NCBI RefSeq assembly: GCF_016545825.1
Contig: NC_052614.1
Coordinates: 30,405,669 to 30,469,668 of the forward strand
Source: Eucalyptus grandis
Lineage: Eukaryota; Streptophyta; Magnoliopsida; Myrtales; Myrtaceae
Direction: 5' to 3'
DNA: 64,000 nucleotides
A model generated the notes under the pieces. It saw only the letters and a program-made list of their open reading frames with translations. It did no database searches and was not told the DNA's origin. Below are positions 45,037 to 57,683 of this stretch, piece after piece; position 1 is the stretch's first letter, and every line of letters starts with the position of its first letter. Both the position numbers and the translations under genes were made by a program.

Positions 45037-48000
45037 ATATTTTGAACCCTGACTTAGATTTAGACTCGCGTCTTATCTAATTCATGAGATAAGTGGAGTA
45101 TTTTACGGATTTGGGATTTTACCTAACTAAAGTAGGCTTCCTCATCATTGAAAAAAAAAATGTTTTGAATAAGTTAACCTACGCCGTATTAAACTTCTTT
45201 TTGACCTTGGAAATCCAAATAATAACTAGCCCAAATATAGAATCGTTCCTACTTATTTTTTTTCTCTATTGATAATTCTTATGTATGAGAGCAAAGTCCC
45301 AACTATTTTGAGACCTATGAAACATCTCATAATGTCCCTCGAATTGGTGAAATCCAGACCTGTGCCAGAGACACTTGCACACAGATAATTATGCTTGCTT
45401 TCTCTTACCGAGCAAGGAACTTTTTTCGCATCGCGTGATTATACTCTGCGATGTTTGGCACAAATATATTTCTCCATCGCTCTTCCTCGTTTTTTCCTTT
45501 TGTGGGCAGTAAATCATACAGATTGCAATTAAAAGGCATTAGTTATCTTCGAACTGATCCAGCAAAAGGACATTGTTTGGCATCAGCTTCAATTTTCCTT
45601 TCTTTTTTTACTTCATTTCTTCCTTTCTCTAGCAGGAACACTTGATAAGTGACATTCACTTCCCTAAAAATTGTGTGGTCTTAAGACCTCCTAACATTAC
45701 ATAGGCCCTCCATCAAATTCGTATAAATTGATTTGTCGTGTCACCAAGAATTTGTCGTGTCACCAAAAGATATTTCTCGTGGTTTTGGTTTTAATTTGTT
45801 TTCCTAAGGTTAATTTTAGTTGTATTTGGTGAAAAAAGAAAAAAATCTTTGTAATTTTGTATTTGATGGGGTAGGAAGGGTGATAAAAGGTCTTTCATCC
45901 AAGCAAAATAGTATATGCACGGAACATCAGTCAATTATTGTTGTGATCACATTTTTCAGACATGGAGTTCGTGCATTCTTGATAAATTAAAAAAAAAATG
46001 TAGCATTTTCCCACCTAATTAATAGTTATAAATCATTCTAACCCTTAGTTGATCAGTTACCTTGTGTTTGTGTGGGTTGGGGGGGGGGGGGGTGGGTTTC
46101 ATTAATGATATAATGGGGTTAAAGGTGGATTTCATGTATAAAATAATGTTAAGCATACATTTATTAAATTTATTTGTAAATATATTCATTAATTAGTGGA
46201 ATTCATGTATAAAATAATGTTAAGTGTACATTTATTCAATTTATTTGTAAATATTCATTAATTACTAAAATTATGTTATTCAGTTAGCAGTTAAAAAGCA
46301 GATTTGTAAATTATGTTAGGGTGTAAGCGAGTCAAGCTACTCATAAGCTACAAGAGTTTGACTAGTAGTTCTATTCAAAGATCATTGGAAATTAGCTCGA
46401 CATTTTGTCGAAATTGAGTCGAGCTTGAATGGTTCGAGTACTTAAATCTGGTCAAGCTAATGCCAAAAATACTTACAAGACTCAAGCAATTGACTAGGTT
46501 ACTTCTTTTTTCTTTTCTTTTCTTTTTGGTTGGAAAACAAGCCTAGTTGAGCGGTAGAAAAACTAGAATCTGAGCACGAGCGTGAACTAAGTTCGATTTC
46601 CCTATATCACATATCAACTAACGAGTAGAGAGTAGAGTTGAAATTGAGCTTATTGAAGACCGATCCAAGCGAGCTCAAGCCGGAAAAATCGAGCTCGAGC
46701 AAACCTCCTATATCAGGGTTTAAATATCCTAATTGAGTTATACTCAAGTGCTCAATTATGTCAAATCGGCTCAACTCGATTCTATTGTTAAGGCATGGCA
46801 CCCAACACATATTCGGTACCCCTTCCTAGTTTTTTATTTTTTTTGGTCTAGTCCTATCCTATTATCTATTTTACAAGTCACTACATGCACTATGTGTTGT
46901 GTGTAGGTTACTTAAACCTTGCTCCCTTACTCACACGTCTCCGCCCAATCTCTCGAGAAGATGAGAAATCAAACTCCTAACCTCTCCAATAATCTAGACC
47001 TTGACTTTAGGACTCAAATTAACAGATCATTTCGGCGTGCTCGACCCGGATGTGTCAAGGCCTATGGTCAACTTGCCAAAATAAGACTGCGAACCCTAGT
47101 GGAAAGCCAACCTAACTTTCAACAGGAAAGAAAGATCATCGCGGGCTGGACTTTGGATGGGAATGACCGGTTGAACCACGGTTCTTCGTCACTGTGAAGT
47201 TTTCTTTCTTTCTCTCTGTCTTTTTGTGCTTTTGGCCACTCCATCCCATTGGTGAGGTTCAAGAATCGTTGCCTCAGTCGCTGGTGTTCGGTCAAATCAA
47301 GGACACAGCCATGTGAAAGACAATCGGAAGTACCGGTTGATAAGTCAATTAGAAGATACTCTGTGAAGCACGGATCTATCTAGCATGTGTCATTTTATGA
47401 TTGCATATTATCATTTAACACACGGAACGTTACTATACCTGACTATTCAACGATAATCATTTCCAAAGAAATGATGGGGTGTCTCCCTCAACCCCCAGGG
47501 TCTCCCTAGTTTCTAGGTATATTTACATCCCAAGGTTCTTAGGTCCAATTTTTTTGTGCTTTGGGCCATTCCATTCCGTCAGTGATGTTCAAGTAGGGTT
47601 GCCTCAGTGGTTGGTGATTGGTCAAATCGAGGACTCCGCTTGGCATAAAGAAACGTTGTACTGCGATGCTATCCACGCATTAGACAAGACAGGCCCAACA
47701 AACTGTTGGCATTTAATTCTTCTGTGGAAAATCTTCAACCAAGGCAAAGGGCCTACTCACATGACTCCGTTCATTGCACCATATCTAGTGGTTTGATGAT
47801 TAAAGAAAAAATTATAATGTTCAAATTATTTGTATTCATGTTCTTAAGACTTATTTTCAAATTGATGCATTAAAAAGAATACTAGAGGACGATACTAAGT
47901 TCTTAATATATGCATCCATAAGATATGCTAAATGATGTAGCATGCTTTTATTGGATGGTAAATATGACATGCCTATTTAAATATTCACACAAATTGCATG

Positions 48001-48616
48001 TCATATTTTTTTGTTACACTACTTATTCAGACAGCAAATTCCCCAAAATTACTTGAAAAATGGTGAATTTCAGGGTGGTTACCAAAGTTTCAACGTGATC
48101 TATAATTACATCGTCGAATCTTGATTTCAATTACCAAAATTGACTTATGCTATTGATAATTTTTAACAAAAAGGATTGTTAATTAGCGTACTAATAAAAA
48201 ATGCAACAACAATAAGTCACTATTTTATATAAATCATATAGTACAAAACGCTAAGTTTAACCATAACAAGTTGGAGGTCACATGAAGCGAGAATCTCCTC
48301 CTTGCACGTGTTTCGCAGCCGGACCATCGTGCAAATCATCTTCATTCACTAAATTCTGAAAAGGCGTCGGTAGAAATTGGAAAAACGATGGAGAAAAGTC
48401 GAAGGGGCTCTATATCTCGAAGTGAAAAGCCACTCCATGCCAAACTATATTCTATGACCATGCGAAGAAGTCTCCTCAGTTTATAAACCTCGATTTAAAA
48501 AGTATAAAGGTTCAATCCGTCCGTAGAAATCATTCCTAGCCAAATGGCCATTTGCTTGTAAAATACGTAAAATAGAGCAAATATGGTCAGTACCGAAAAA
48601 CTTCAGACAAACGGAG
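45037..48616. other. Gene-free stretch, mostly AT-rich
   Basis: Nothing coding is recognised. It includes a G homopolymer (46079-46092), a 70-bp tandem duplication (46127-46264), a GAGCTCGAGC-rich block (46320-46800), and a diverged direct repeat (about 47230-47340 and 47550-47645, sharing TTGCCTCAGT and GGTCAAATC). The 93-codon ORF at 46919-47197 and the 105-codon ORF at 47479-47796 have no recognisable domain. Confidence 0.4.
46127..46264. repeat. Tandem duplication, 2 x about 70 bp
   Basis: The unit, starting TTCATGTATAAAATAATG and ending ATTCATTAATTA, occurs twice head to tail with a few substitutions. Confidence 0.85.
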
Positions 48617-49269
48617 GTTGCATGTTTTCGTTTCTTTTCTGTTTAAAAACATAAATTTTGTTTTTTGTTCGGGAACAAAAAAAGAGAAACGCGTTTGTTT
48701 GCGTTCTTGTTCAAAATCTGATTTTTAATTCAGAATACAAAAAGAACAGAAATGAGAAACAAAAAAAAAATTATTTCTTGTTCCAAAAACACTTTTGAAG
48801 AAACACTTCTTTTCTCTCTTCTCTTTTCTTCTTCTTTTCTCCTTCTTTTTCTTTGGCCGGTTGCCGACCTCGGCCATGGCCGCGGCGATCGCCGTCGGGC
48901 TGGCGACACCGTCGAGGGGGAGACGACCTCGCCGGAGCGTCGCCGGCCCCGGCGAGGCCGAGCCTTGCCGGGGGCTGGCGACGCTCGGCCTCGCAGATCT
49001 GGCGAGGCGAGGCTGCCCTGGCCGTCGGCTGGTTGCCGAAGAGAAAAATAAAAAATAAAGGAAAAGGAAAAATAAAATAAAAATTTTAAAATTTTAAAAG
49101 AAACAAAAAAAAAGAATATAATATACCAAACGTGTTTCTATTCATTTTTATTCCCGAACAAATTTACCAAACGCGTGTTTTACGGTCAAAAATTATTCCC
49201 TGAACGAAACACTTTTTTTTATTTCTCGTTAGGAACAATTTTTGAACAGAAACGTTACCAAACGCGTCC
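48617..49269. mobile_element. GC-core inverted-repeat element
   Basis: Same design as 16945-17845: the right end TTACCAAACGCGTCC mirrors the family TIR, with pyrimidine-rich then GC-rich core (about 48860-49035) and purine-rich flank. The left end (GGTTGCATGTTTTCG) is diverged and no target duplication is clear, so the boundaries are approximate. The overlapping Arg/Ala-rich ORFs are compositional. Confidence 0.5.
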
Positions 49270-49450
49270 ACAATCTTATCCATCTTTGATTTGAAGATTA
49301 CAATAACCATTGTAGAAGTCGTTTGTATAAAACCTTTTTACTCCGACCAAGTATGCTATAATTACCTCCTTTTAAAGGCAATTTTTTTATAAAAGTACAC
49401 TGAAATGTAGAGCATCCAATTTAACTTTCCTATGTATAATTTTATAAAAA

Positions 49451-50370
49451 GAATATGTTCACTAGAAATCCTAAAACTTGTTACACAAGTATGATTGAAT
49501 CCTAAAATTTGCAAAAAGTGCAATAAAATCTTTTCATTAACACTTGTCGACATAACTAACGAAAAATGTTGACATTGTATTTTTAAATTAATTTCTATTT
49601 TCATGGCATTTTTTATTATTTTTATTCAAATCATTTTTTAATTAGAAAAAAACTAAAAAAGAAAAGCTAAAATTTATTATATAAACAAAATTGTTAAAAA
49701 AGGAAATGGCAAGGCTCACGAATAGTCCCTTCTGCCACCGCAACCCATTACAAAGGGGGCTTACGGAGATCACATGCTCTCATCCGACTAAGTGGTGCCT
49801 CTCTAACCCTAGGTGAGGTCCAGCAATCCTCATTAGGCTCAAGCTCAAGCAATCCTCATTAGGCTCAAGCTCAAGCACCCAAACTAAGTGACACCAACCA
49901 TCAATTGAAGATTGGCAACAATTGCCCGCCCTAGGTGAGGCCTTATCGGCCCTAGGCAAGGGCCAACGACCCTTGCCAGGCCGGACCAAGGGTGACGCCA
50001 ATGCTCACTTGGGGTTAGTGAGGACCAATGAGGCCTCGCCCTAGTGGGCGGTATTGGGCCAACGCCACTCAAATCTAGGCACACTCACCTAGGCCTAGCT
50101 AGGGCCATTGGCCCTTCAGGCGATGGCTGATGGAAGCGCCACCGACTATCATTCTCTCTTTTTTTCTTTTAGTTTTGTTTCTTTGATAAAATTGTTGGTA
50201 TTCTTTTTTTTATTTTTTTAATCTAATTTATAAAGATTTAAATAACTAATAATAAAAATGCCGCGTCGTATATTTTCATTAATCAAATTAATGATGTTAA
50301 CAAATTGACTTAATTGTACTTTTTACAAATTTTAAGACTCATAATAAATTTTATGATTTTTAGTGAGCAT
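49451..50370. mobile_element. Long-arm foldback MITE upstream of UGT copy 1
   Basis: The left arm, from GAATATGTTCACTAGAAATC, is inverted at the right end (complement GAATATGCTCACTAAAAATC). Pairing can be followed for about 200 bp of each arm, around a GC-richer core with a 26-bp direct repeat (GCAATCCTCATTAGGCTCAA) near 49823-49875. The element is absent upstream of UGT copy 2, and the UGT unit resumes just after it. Relatives lie at about 55640-56170 and 63660-64000. Confidence 0.6.
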
Positions 50371-50478
50371 ATTCCTTTTATAAAGTGAAAGACTTTTAAA
50401 AGATCCGAATTTAGTTTTTAAAAAGATCCGCAAGAAACAGGTCTGGCCTGCAAACTAAATTCAACTTTCAGCATTCCT

Positions 50479-50485
50479 TATAAAA
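50479..50485 (+). promoter_or_regulatory. Putative TATA box of UGT copy 1
   Basis: TATAAAA about 80 nt upstream of ATG 50566. The corresponding site before UGT copy 2 reads TAATATAC and is no longer a good match. Confidence 0.5.
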
Positions 50486-50565
50486 TGCATCTGCTTACAC
50501 TTGACTAAAAACAGCACATTCCTCTCAAGATTTTCCCAATCCGCCAATCCCCAAAGCCACCCATC

Positions 50566-52015
50566 ATGGAGGAGCAGGCGGTGGTTCTGTATTCTGCACC
50601 GGCCATCGGCCACCTCACGCCCATGGTGGAGCTGGGCAAGCTCCTTCTCACTCGCCAACCTTCCTCTCCATCCACGTCCTCCTCCCCAACCAAGCCTACG
50701 AAGGCGGCTCCATCTCCTCCTACATCGCCGCCGTCTCCGCCACCCACCCTTCCATCACCTTCCACCACCTGCCTCCCACCTCCCTCCCTCCCGACTACTC
50801 CACCACCTCCCCGCACCTCGAGACCCTCGCCCTCGAGCTCCTCCGCCTCAACAACCCCAACGTCCACCGCGCCCTCGTCTCCATCTCCGAGACCCACCGC
50901 GTCCGGGCCCTCGTCATCGACTTCTTCTGCACCAACGCCCTGTCGGTCGCGCGCGACCTCGGCATCCCATGCTACTACTTCTTCAGCTCCTCGGGGGCGG
51001 CTTGACCGTCTTCCTCAGCTTGCCCGTCCTCCACAGGACCACCACCAAAAGCTTGAAGGACCTCGACACTGACACCGTCCTCCGCTTCCCGGCGCGCCGC
51101 GGTTGCTGCCTTCCGACATCCCCGAACTGGTGCAAGACCGCAACGACCGGGCCTACGAGCTCTTGCTGGAGAGCGCAACGAACATGCTGATGGCGTCCGG
51201 GATTATATTGAACACGTTGGAGAAACTCGAGGAGGAAACCGTGAAAGTCATCCGGGACGGCAAATGCGTGCCCGACGGGCCGACCCCTCCGCTTTACTGC
51301 ATCGGGCCCCTGGTCTCGAGCGGGGATGGCGGAAAAGCCGGGAGCGGCGGCGGCCCAGGCAACGACAAGCCGGAGTGCTTGACATGGTTGGACTCGCAGC
51401 CGAGAGGAAGCGTCGTGTTCTTGAGCTTCGGGAGCCTCGGGGTCTTCTCCGCCGAGCAGCTGAAGGAGATAGCGACGGGGCTCGAGAGGAGCGGCCACCG
51501 GTTCCTATGGGTGGTCCGGAGCCCGGTCACCGGCAAGGGCCATAAGGCCGTCTCCACGGCGGAGCCGGACCTGGGCGCGCTTCTCCCGGAGGGGTTTTAG
51601 AGCGGACCGCGGGAGAGGCTTCGTCGTGAAGTCGTGGGCCCCGCAGGTGGCGGTGCTGCACCACGGCGCCACGGGCGGGTTCGTGACCCACTGCGGGTGG
51701 AACTCGGTGCTCGAGGCCGTGTGCGCGGGGGTGCCGATGATCGCGTGGCCGCTCTACGCGGAGCAGCGGCAGAACCGGGTGTTCATGGTGGAGGCGATGA
51801 GGGTCGCGCTGCCGATGGAGGAGGTGGTGGGGGAGGAGCGGTCGGTGAGCGCGGCGGAGGTGGAGCAGCGGGTCCGAGGGCTGATGGGGCCGGAGGGCGA
51901 GGCCATCAGGGAGCGGATGCAGCATCTCAAGCAAGAAGCGCAGGCAGCACTGAATCCCGGCGGGTCGGCTCAGGTCGCGTTGGCTGAGTTAGTACAGTCA
52001 TGGAACATCGCTTGA
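50566..52015 (+). pseudogene. Family-1 UDP-glycosyltransferase, copy 1 (UGT88-like); frameshifted
   Basis: Plant UGTs move a sugar from a UDP-sugar to small acceptors such as flavonoids in the cytosol. Single-exon layout: [20 protein letters not shown] with the catalytic His at residue 16, an acceptor-domain half, then the donor half with the PSPG box at about 51635-51766 ([22 protein letters not shown], ending AEQ). It ends SWNIA-stop at 52015. About 475 codons would be normal length. At least four lesions break the frame: about 50661 (TTCCTC for TTACCTC), about 50995, about 51090 (a C lost) and TAG at 51598-51600 where copy 2 reads CTAGAG in the other frame. The PSPG half is otherwise clean. 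The subfamily call is from memory and less sure than the family. Confidence 0.85.
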
Positions 52016-53776
52016 GCTTTTGCCTTTTTCTATCGTTTTTTATTTTTTATTTTTAATCTTTTTCTCTTCTTTGTGTGCTTTTGAAAAAAAAAAAAAAAAA
52101 CGCTGCAAGTGGTCAAACGCTAAGCTGCAATGAGGGCACGCTCGAAACCCTAGAGAAAATTCTAGTAACTAGAAAAATAATAATGGGATTTGATCCTTTG
52201 CACCGATCCCTTTTTTGATTTAATTCTTAAACTACGTTTCACGGGACATGTGTTCTGGTTTGGTTGGTGGGGTCGGTTCGCTAATGACATGTAATCCCGG
52301 GGTATGAAAGAAAAGAAAGCATTTTGACTATATCGTTAAAGCCGATGTATTATTAGGGACCGCAATTACAATAATCTTGTCGTTATGCTATCGAGATGGT
52401 TACAAACGGCCCTTATTTCGCCACAGCGCCGTCGAATGATGTCATGTGGATAATTTATGGTTTGTTGCGTTTTAGTGAGTGAATGACGAAGGTCATATGC
52501 ATTATTTATGCCAAGGTCGTGACAAAGTGCATAGGTAACCATCAGGAGCGTGAAAAAGTCATCGGTGCTCCGGAATCTAAATGTCCGCAAATCATTTGAA
52601 TATCCTAATTTATATTCAATGTTCATTCCAATGCAAATAATTTTTTTTTTTTTCGATCATTTAAATATTATATAATTTTTCAATCAATCACCTTAACTAT
52701 CATAATTATTTAAAAATGTTCACAATAAGTGACATGTTACGTTGGATTTTCAGCATTTTGGTAAATGTTTTTGAAAGTTTTTACATTTAAATGACTAAAT
52801 GAAAGTTATGGCACTTAGATGAAATGTTTTTTAGAAGTTGTGACATTTAAGTGATAATAAAAAGATTATGGCGCTCAAGTGAGGATACAAAAGTTATAAC
52901 ACTTGTTATGTCCTTATTTCGATATTTGTGTTACCCAAGCAATAGTTTAAATTAGCCATGATTAGTATGATTATTGCAATTGATTGAAATAAATGAGGCA
53001 TCCAAACTTAGCCGAACATTATAAAATCGTTAACTTGATGGTAGGTGATGTACTTCAACCGAGAACTTCCTTATGGATTTTATCAAGATTTCTACTAACC
53101 CCGTCTTGCCCTTGTCCGCGATGCTCGATAAACTTCCAACGACACCTCTAGCATCACCAGGCGCTCCCCAATCATCGTGAACCCTTGGGATTAGGGGCCA
53201 CATGATTTCGACGCCTCCTTCAAAAGATATGCTTTTGCAAAGTTGAAGTCGCTGACCAATGTGTAAGCATACTTGTCACCAACAAATGTATTTCTCTAGA
53301 AAGTTATGGGGTAGAAGATTGTGGCATTCTTGCTCTAATTTATGAGAGCTTCCCATGGACACCAAGTTAGACAATTTGATGCTCTCTAGATAGAAATATC
53401 AGTGCTTGAAAAACGCAACCTAGGAACTAAAATTTTGGAAAACCAACTTGGTCCATAGGCCGTCCAGTCCATCTCCTCATCAGATTGCAACACCGTTTTC
53501 ACAAGTGAAATCAGAGGTATGTAAGTTTTCTTAATTTGAAAAGATATTCAAATTTTCTGTTCATTTCTAGAAATTACATAAGTCTTGAAAAATCCAAGAA
53601 ATCATGTTGTCGAATTGTGAGAATGGGATAAACTTTTTAAATGATCGATATCCAAATTTGGGTAGTAAAAATTTTTTTTAGTTGTAACCTTTGAATGCTT
53701 TGGTGCCATGTTTAAAGTACTTGCAATAATAGATTAAAAAAATCATATTTAATCAGTAAAGCAAGTATACAGCCTT
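52016..53776. other. Downstream flank of UGT copy 1
   Basis: Noncoding, duplicated as 60387-62195. It includes a MITE-like stretch (about 52640-52920) with repeated AAGTTATGGCAC/AAGTTATAACAC phrases, and the block R (53590-53776, AATCATGTTGT...CAGCCTTA) that recurs at 54945-55130 and 62010-62195. No gene. Confidence 0.55.
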
Positions 53777-53863
53777 AAGAAAGAAATGCAGGTAGCATTG
53801 AGTCCCAGTAGGTCGGCTCAAGTCGCGTTGGTTGAGTTAGTACGGTTATGGAGCATCACTTAA
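53777..53863 (+). pseudogene. UGT C-terminal scrap
   Basis: 29 codons, KKEMQVALSPSRSAQVAL ... LWSIT-stop, matching the C-terminus and 3' UTR of UGT copy 1 (3' similarity runs on to about 54090). It is joined directly to block R, so it marks a third UGT unit deleted down to its 3' end. Confidence 0.85.
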
Positions 53864-54090
53864 GCTTTTGCTTTTTTCCATCGTTTCTTTTTCTTTTCTT
53901 TTCTTTTCTTTTCTTTTGGTCTTTTCTCTTCTTTGTGTGGTTTTAAAAAAAAAAAAAAAAAAACTCTGCAAGTGGTCAAAGGCTGAGCTACGATAGGCCC
54001 GGGATAATATGTATGGAGGGCACGCTCGAAACCCTAGAAAAAAATTCAAGTAACTAGACAAACAATAATGGGATTTGATTATTTGCGTCT

Positions 54091-56730
54091 ACCTAGAGGT
54101 AAGCATGGTCCAGGTTGGGTCGGTCCGCCCCCTAACCCTAGGACCAATCCGCACTGATCGCTGGTCCTCAATTTTAGGACCAAAGACGATCCTATTGAGC
54201 TTGGGGTGAGGACCGAACCCACCCAAACCCACCCAATGGGTTCGGTTCGGTTCGGGGTCAACCCGTGACCAATCAATAATTTTTATTTTATTTTTGTGCT
54301 TCTTAAAAAAGCAATTGAACCGAACTGACCCATTGGGTTCAGTCCGGTTTTAAGGTCAACTTAGTACCAACCAATAATTTTATATTTTATATTTTGTACT
54401 CCTTAAAAAGTGATTGAGGACCAAACTAACCCAATGAGTTCGAGTTTGGTTTGAGTCAACTCAAGACCAACAAATAATTTTTTATTTCATTTTTATACTT
54501 CTTAAAAGGACAATCGAGGACCACACCGACTCAATGGATTCGATGATGAGCGAGGTCAGCTAAAAAGGCAAACGATGAGGGTCAAGTGGGGTGAGCATTG
54601 ACAGAATGAGCATCGAATATCGATCGGAAAGCAACTGTACCAAACAAGCATTAAGTGGCAAGTGGCACGAGTGACCCAAAGCGAGCGAGGCGAGTATCAA
54701 GTGATGAGCGGAGAAGTTGTTTCTTTCGATTTTGGCAAATTAAAGACTAAGAGGATAATGCCATAAGGAGCTGTTTATGCCTTTTTTGGACGTCGTGAGG
54801 ATTTCTCACAAAAACATTTTCCTCATTGGTAAATTATAATTATTGATACCGTAAAAGACATTAAAAATCTAAGTTATTAAAGAACAATGTAAAATTACTT
54901 GAACTCCTCACTAAAGAGCTGTTTAATATTGTTGACGCCATTAAAAATCATGTTGTGGAATTGTGAGAATGGGATAAACTTTTTAAATGATCAATATTGA
55001 AATTTGGGTAGTAGAAAACAATTTTAATTGTAACTTCTGAATGCTTTGGTGCCATGTTTAAAGTACTTGCAATATTAGATTAAAAAAACATATTTAATTA
55101 GTAAAGCGGTATACAGCCTTAATTGTGTTTTGGGCCAATAGGGTTTTTGGGCCCATGGACCCAAAATCGGCCTAGAGGACATTTTCAAAAAATTTCACCG
55201 GATGGGTTTTAGGCCATAATGATTTGATTAGGTGAATAGTTTTGAGATGTTGAATAGTAGTTTTAAGATAATTTATCTCTTCAATGTAAAAATTGCATTA
55301 CATGATTTATGGGAAAAATTCTGTCATTTTCAAGAATGTTACATGATGATTTGTTCCAAGTTGTACTCCTTGGTAAAAGAATTGAGTTAGTAGACACTTA
55401 AATGCCAAGTCGAACAAATCAAGTGCACACATCATGTTACGATTTCCTTGATGCGAATTCATGGCCCTAAAGTGTTCGAAAAGAAAGTTTAAGTATGTCG
55501 AGAGAGAGAGAGAGGAGCCCTTTATCGGGTGCTCCAAACATATACCGATCCAAGTACACCTTAATCTTAATCATAAGGATCTCATCCGAAACATACCAAA
55601 ACCTAAGTCCAGACCAAGATAGTAAGCTAGGAGGCAGTGTGCCAATCCTCGCCAAAAGCTAGAACAAGGGTCATGGGTCGAATCATGCTGAAGGGCGAAC
55701 AAGTGTTGAATAATTTGCTCATGGCCAAGTTTCATGCATTTGGCATACTTAAGCTTCCAAGAAGAAAGCAACAAGCCACTTCAAAGAGCAAAATACTCAC
55801 CCTACATTCATGAGGGCGACATCGGGGGCTCGCTCGGGCGACGAGGCTCACCCATTCACCAACCCTAGGCGAGGGCCAACAAGGCCTCTCCCAAGCCCGT
55901 AAGGCCTTGCCCAAGGCGGCGATGATTGAGCAAGCATCATCCAAATTTAGGTGCCTTCACCCGAGCCTAGTTAGGGTTCCGGCCTTTTCGACAATGGCCA
56001 ATGGAAATGCCATTAGCCCATTTGTTCTCTTTTTTTTTTTTTTTATAGTTTCGTTTGTTAAATAAAATTTTAGTTTTTTTAGTTTTTAATCTAATTTTAA
56101 TAAAGAATTTAATAAAAAATAATAAAAATGTCACTGCAGTTTTTTTTATTAGTCAAATTGACAATGTTAACGGGGATGTGTAGCTGAACTAGGTCTACCC
56201 GAACCAAATCGTCCCACCTAGAAAACAGGTCCGGATTCGATTCCCATTAAAACCGATTTGAGAACCAATTCCCAAAATTTGAAACCAATTTCAACTAGTT
56301 TGGTCCACGGTTTCGAGTGAATACCCACCTAAGAACCGAATCGACAGGACCTATTTGGGAATCGGATTGAGAACCGGTTTTGTAAGCTCAAAGTTTAGAA
56401 CTCTATCTTTTTTTAACGTGATTTCTAATATTAAAACGGTATTTTCCTCTCCTTCCTTCTCTCGTTGGCTCACGATCGTACCATCCATCGCCAACTCACG
56501 ATCACTCTATTTCGTCTCATCAACAATGAAGACCTCATCCATAAGCTTGCAAATTTCCTTGGTTTTCTAGAATTTTCTCTCGAATTGAAGCTGGGTTTTA
56601 CTTTTTTTCTTGGGGATGTTTTCTCGAGCTGGATTTCTTGTCAAATTGGTGGAAAGTTTACGTTTTTTTAAGGATTTTGGCTAACATGGCAAGGTCGAAG
56701 ACGACGACCTTTGCTTGGCATAGTCGATGG
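54091..56730. other. Noncoding stretch between UGT units
   Basis: Contains a GGTTCGGTTCGG-rich dispersed sequence (54100-54560), block R again (54945-55130), the unoccupied TTA target of the element found at 62478 (55398-55400), a foldback-core relative (about 55640-56170) and another AACCGA-rich stretch (56190-56380). No gene. Confidence 0.5.
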
Positions 56731-56731
56731 G

Positions 56732-56968
56732 CTAGACCTTGTAGGTGCCAAAGAGGGTGGCAAAGAAGAGGTCGGAGGCGTTGTAGGAGAGCATGCGGCG
56801 GAAGCTCAGGGAGCTGCAGCCGTCGTCAATGGCGGAGGGGTAGAAGGCGGGGATGGGCCTGCAGGAGGTGTAGCAAAGGGATAGGGGGAGGAGCGAGAGG
56901 GTTAGGGTTAGGAGGTTGAAAATGGCCGTGGTAGTTGTGGGAACACAAGGAAACCTTGAAGAGTGCAT
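56732..56968 (-). CDS. Uncharacterised ORF with predicted signal peptide
   Basis: 78 codons from ATG 56968. The N-terminus is hydrophobic (AIFNLLTLTLSLLPLSLCYT), consistent with a secretion signal, followed by RPIPAFYPSAIDDGCSSLSF and ending LFGTYKV-stop. A CT microsatellite lies directly upstream of the ATG, as in many plant 5' leaders. A GT right after TACAAG near the stop could be a splice donor, so it may be the first exon of a longer gene, but I found no convincing second exon. I do not recognise the family. Confidence 0.35.
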   Translation of the reverse strand: MHSSRFPCVPTTTTAIFNLLTLTLSLLPLSLCYTSCRPIPAFYPSAIDDGCSSLSFRRMLSYNASDLFFATLFGTYKV

Positions 56969-57199
56969 TTGAGAGAGAGAGAGAGAGAGAGAATGCTAAG
57001 GGAAATACGAGAAAGAAGAAGCATTGTGAGTCATTTTTATCCAAGAATGATTGCCACTTTATTGACCATTTTGGCACCACTAGTCCACAGTCATGGAGAG
57101 GAAACCAAGAAATCACTCTGAAAATTTGCTTCCAGTTGTCTTCTATTAAACTTTGAATTAGTTTGCAAAGCCACAGATAGACAAATAAAATCACTCCAC

Positions 57200-57683
57200 A
57201 ATCATAGAATTTTTACTTTGCCTTATGATTTTATTTATGATAATTAATCTTATGAGTCCTTAATTTTCGTTTAGTCAAAAAAAATTATGTACTTATTAAT
57301 TACACACGTTTAATGTTTCAATGCAAATTAAGAAGATTACATTATTTTATTGCGTATTAATGTAAAATTCAAACTATATAGGATATCAGGCAGTTACAAA
57401 ACATATTCCAATGAAAATAGGATTGACTCTACACCCAGATTGAAAAAAAAGAATGATCCCAAAACAGGGTTCAGTGTAAATAAAATCGAGTATATAGTCC
57501 AAAAATGAGGAACCGATTATAATAGGATTAGGTACAGGATCCAAGTCTTAAATCTATCCACACTAGATCCAATCACCCCTAATGTTAACACAAGGACTAT
57601 ATTGCATCAATTTAATAAATTTGAACTTGATTATATATATATATAATTTAGGAGGCGTAATAAACTTTTAGACAACATATCCC
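57200..57683. other. AT-rich gene-free stretch
   Basis: No feature supported. Similarity to the UGT copy 1 promoter side begins near 57684. Confidence 0.45.

Noticed and set aside
46079..46092. G-run as a G-quadruplex
   Set aside because: A single homopolymer with only one adjacent GGG; more likely a slippage tract than a structured element.
50501..51190. 229-codon proline/arginine-rich ORF overlapping UGT copy 1
   Set aside because: Out-of-frame reading of the UGT gene. Only a short part (about SLPVLHRTTTKSLKDL) is the true UGT frame, after a shift.
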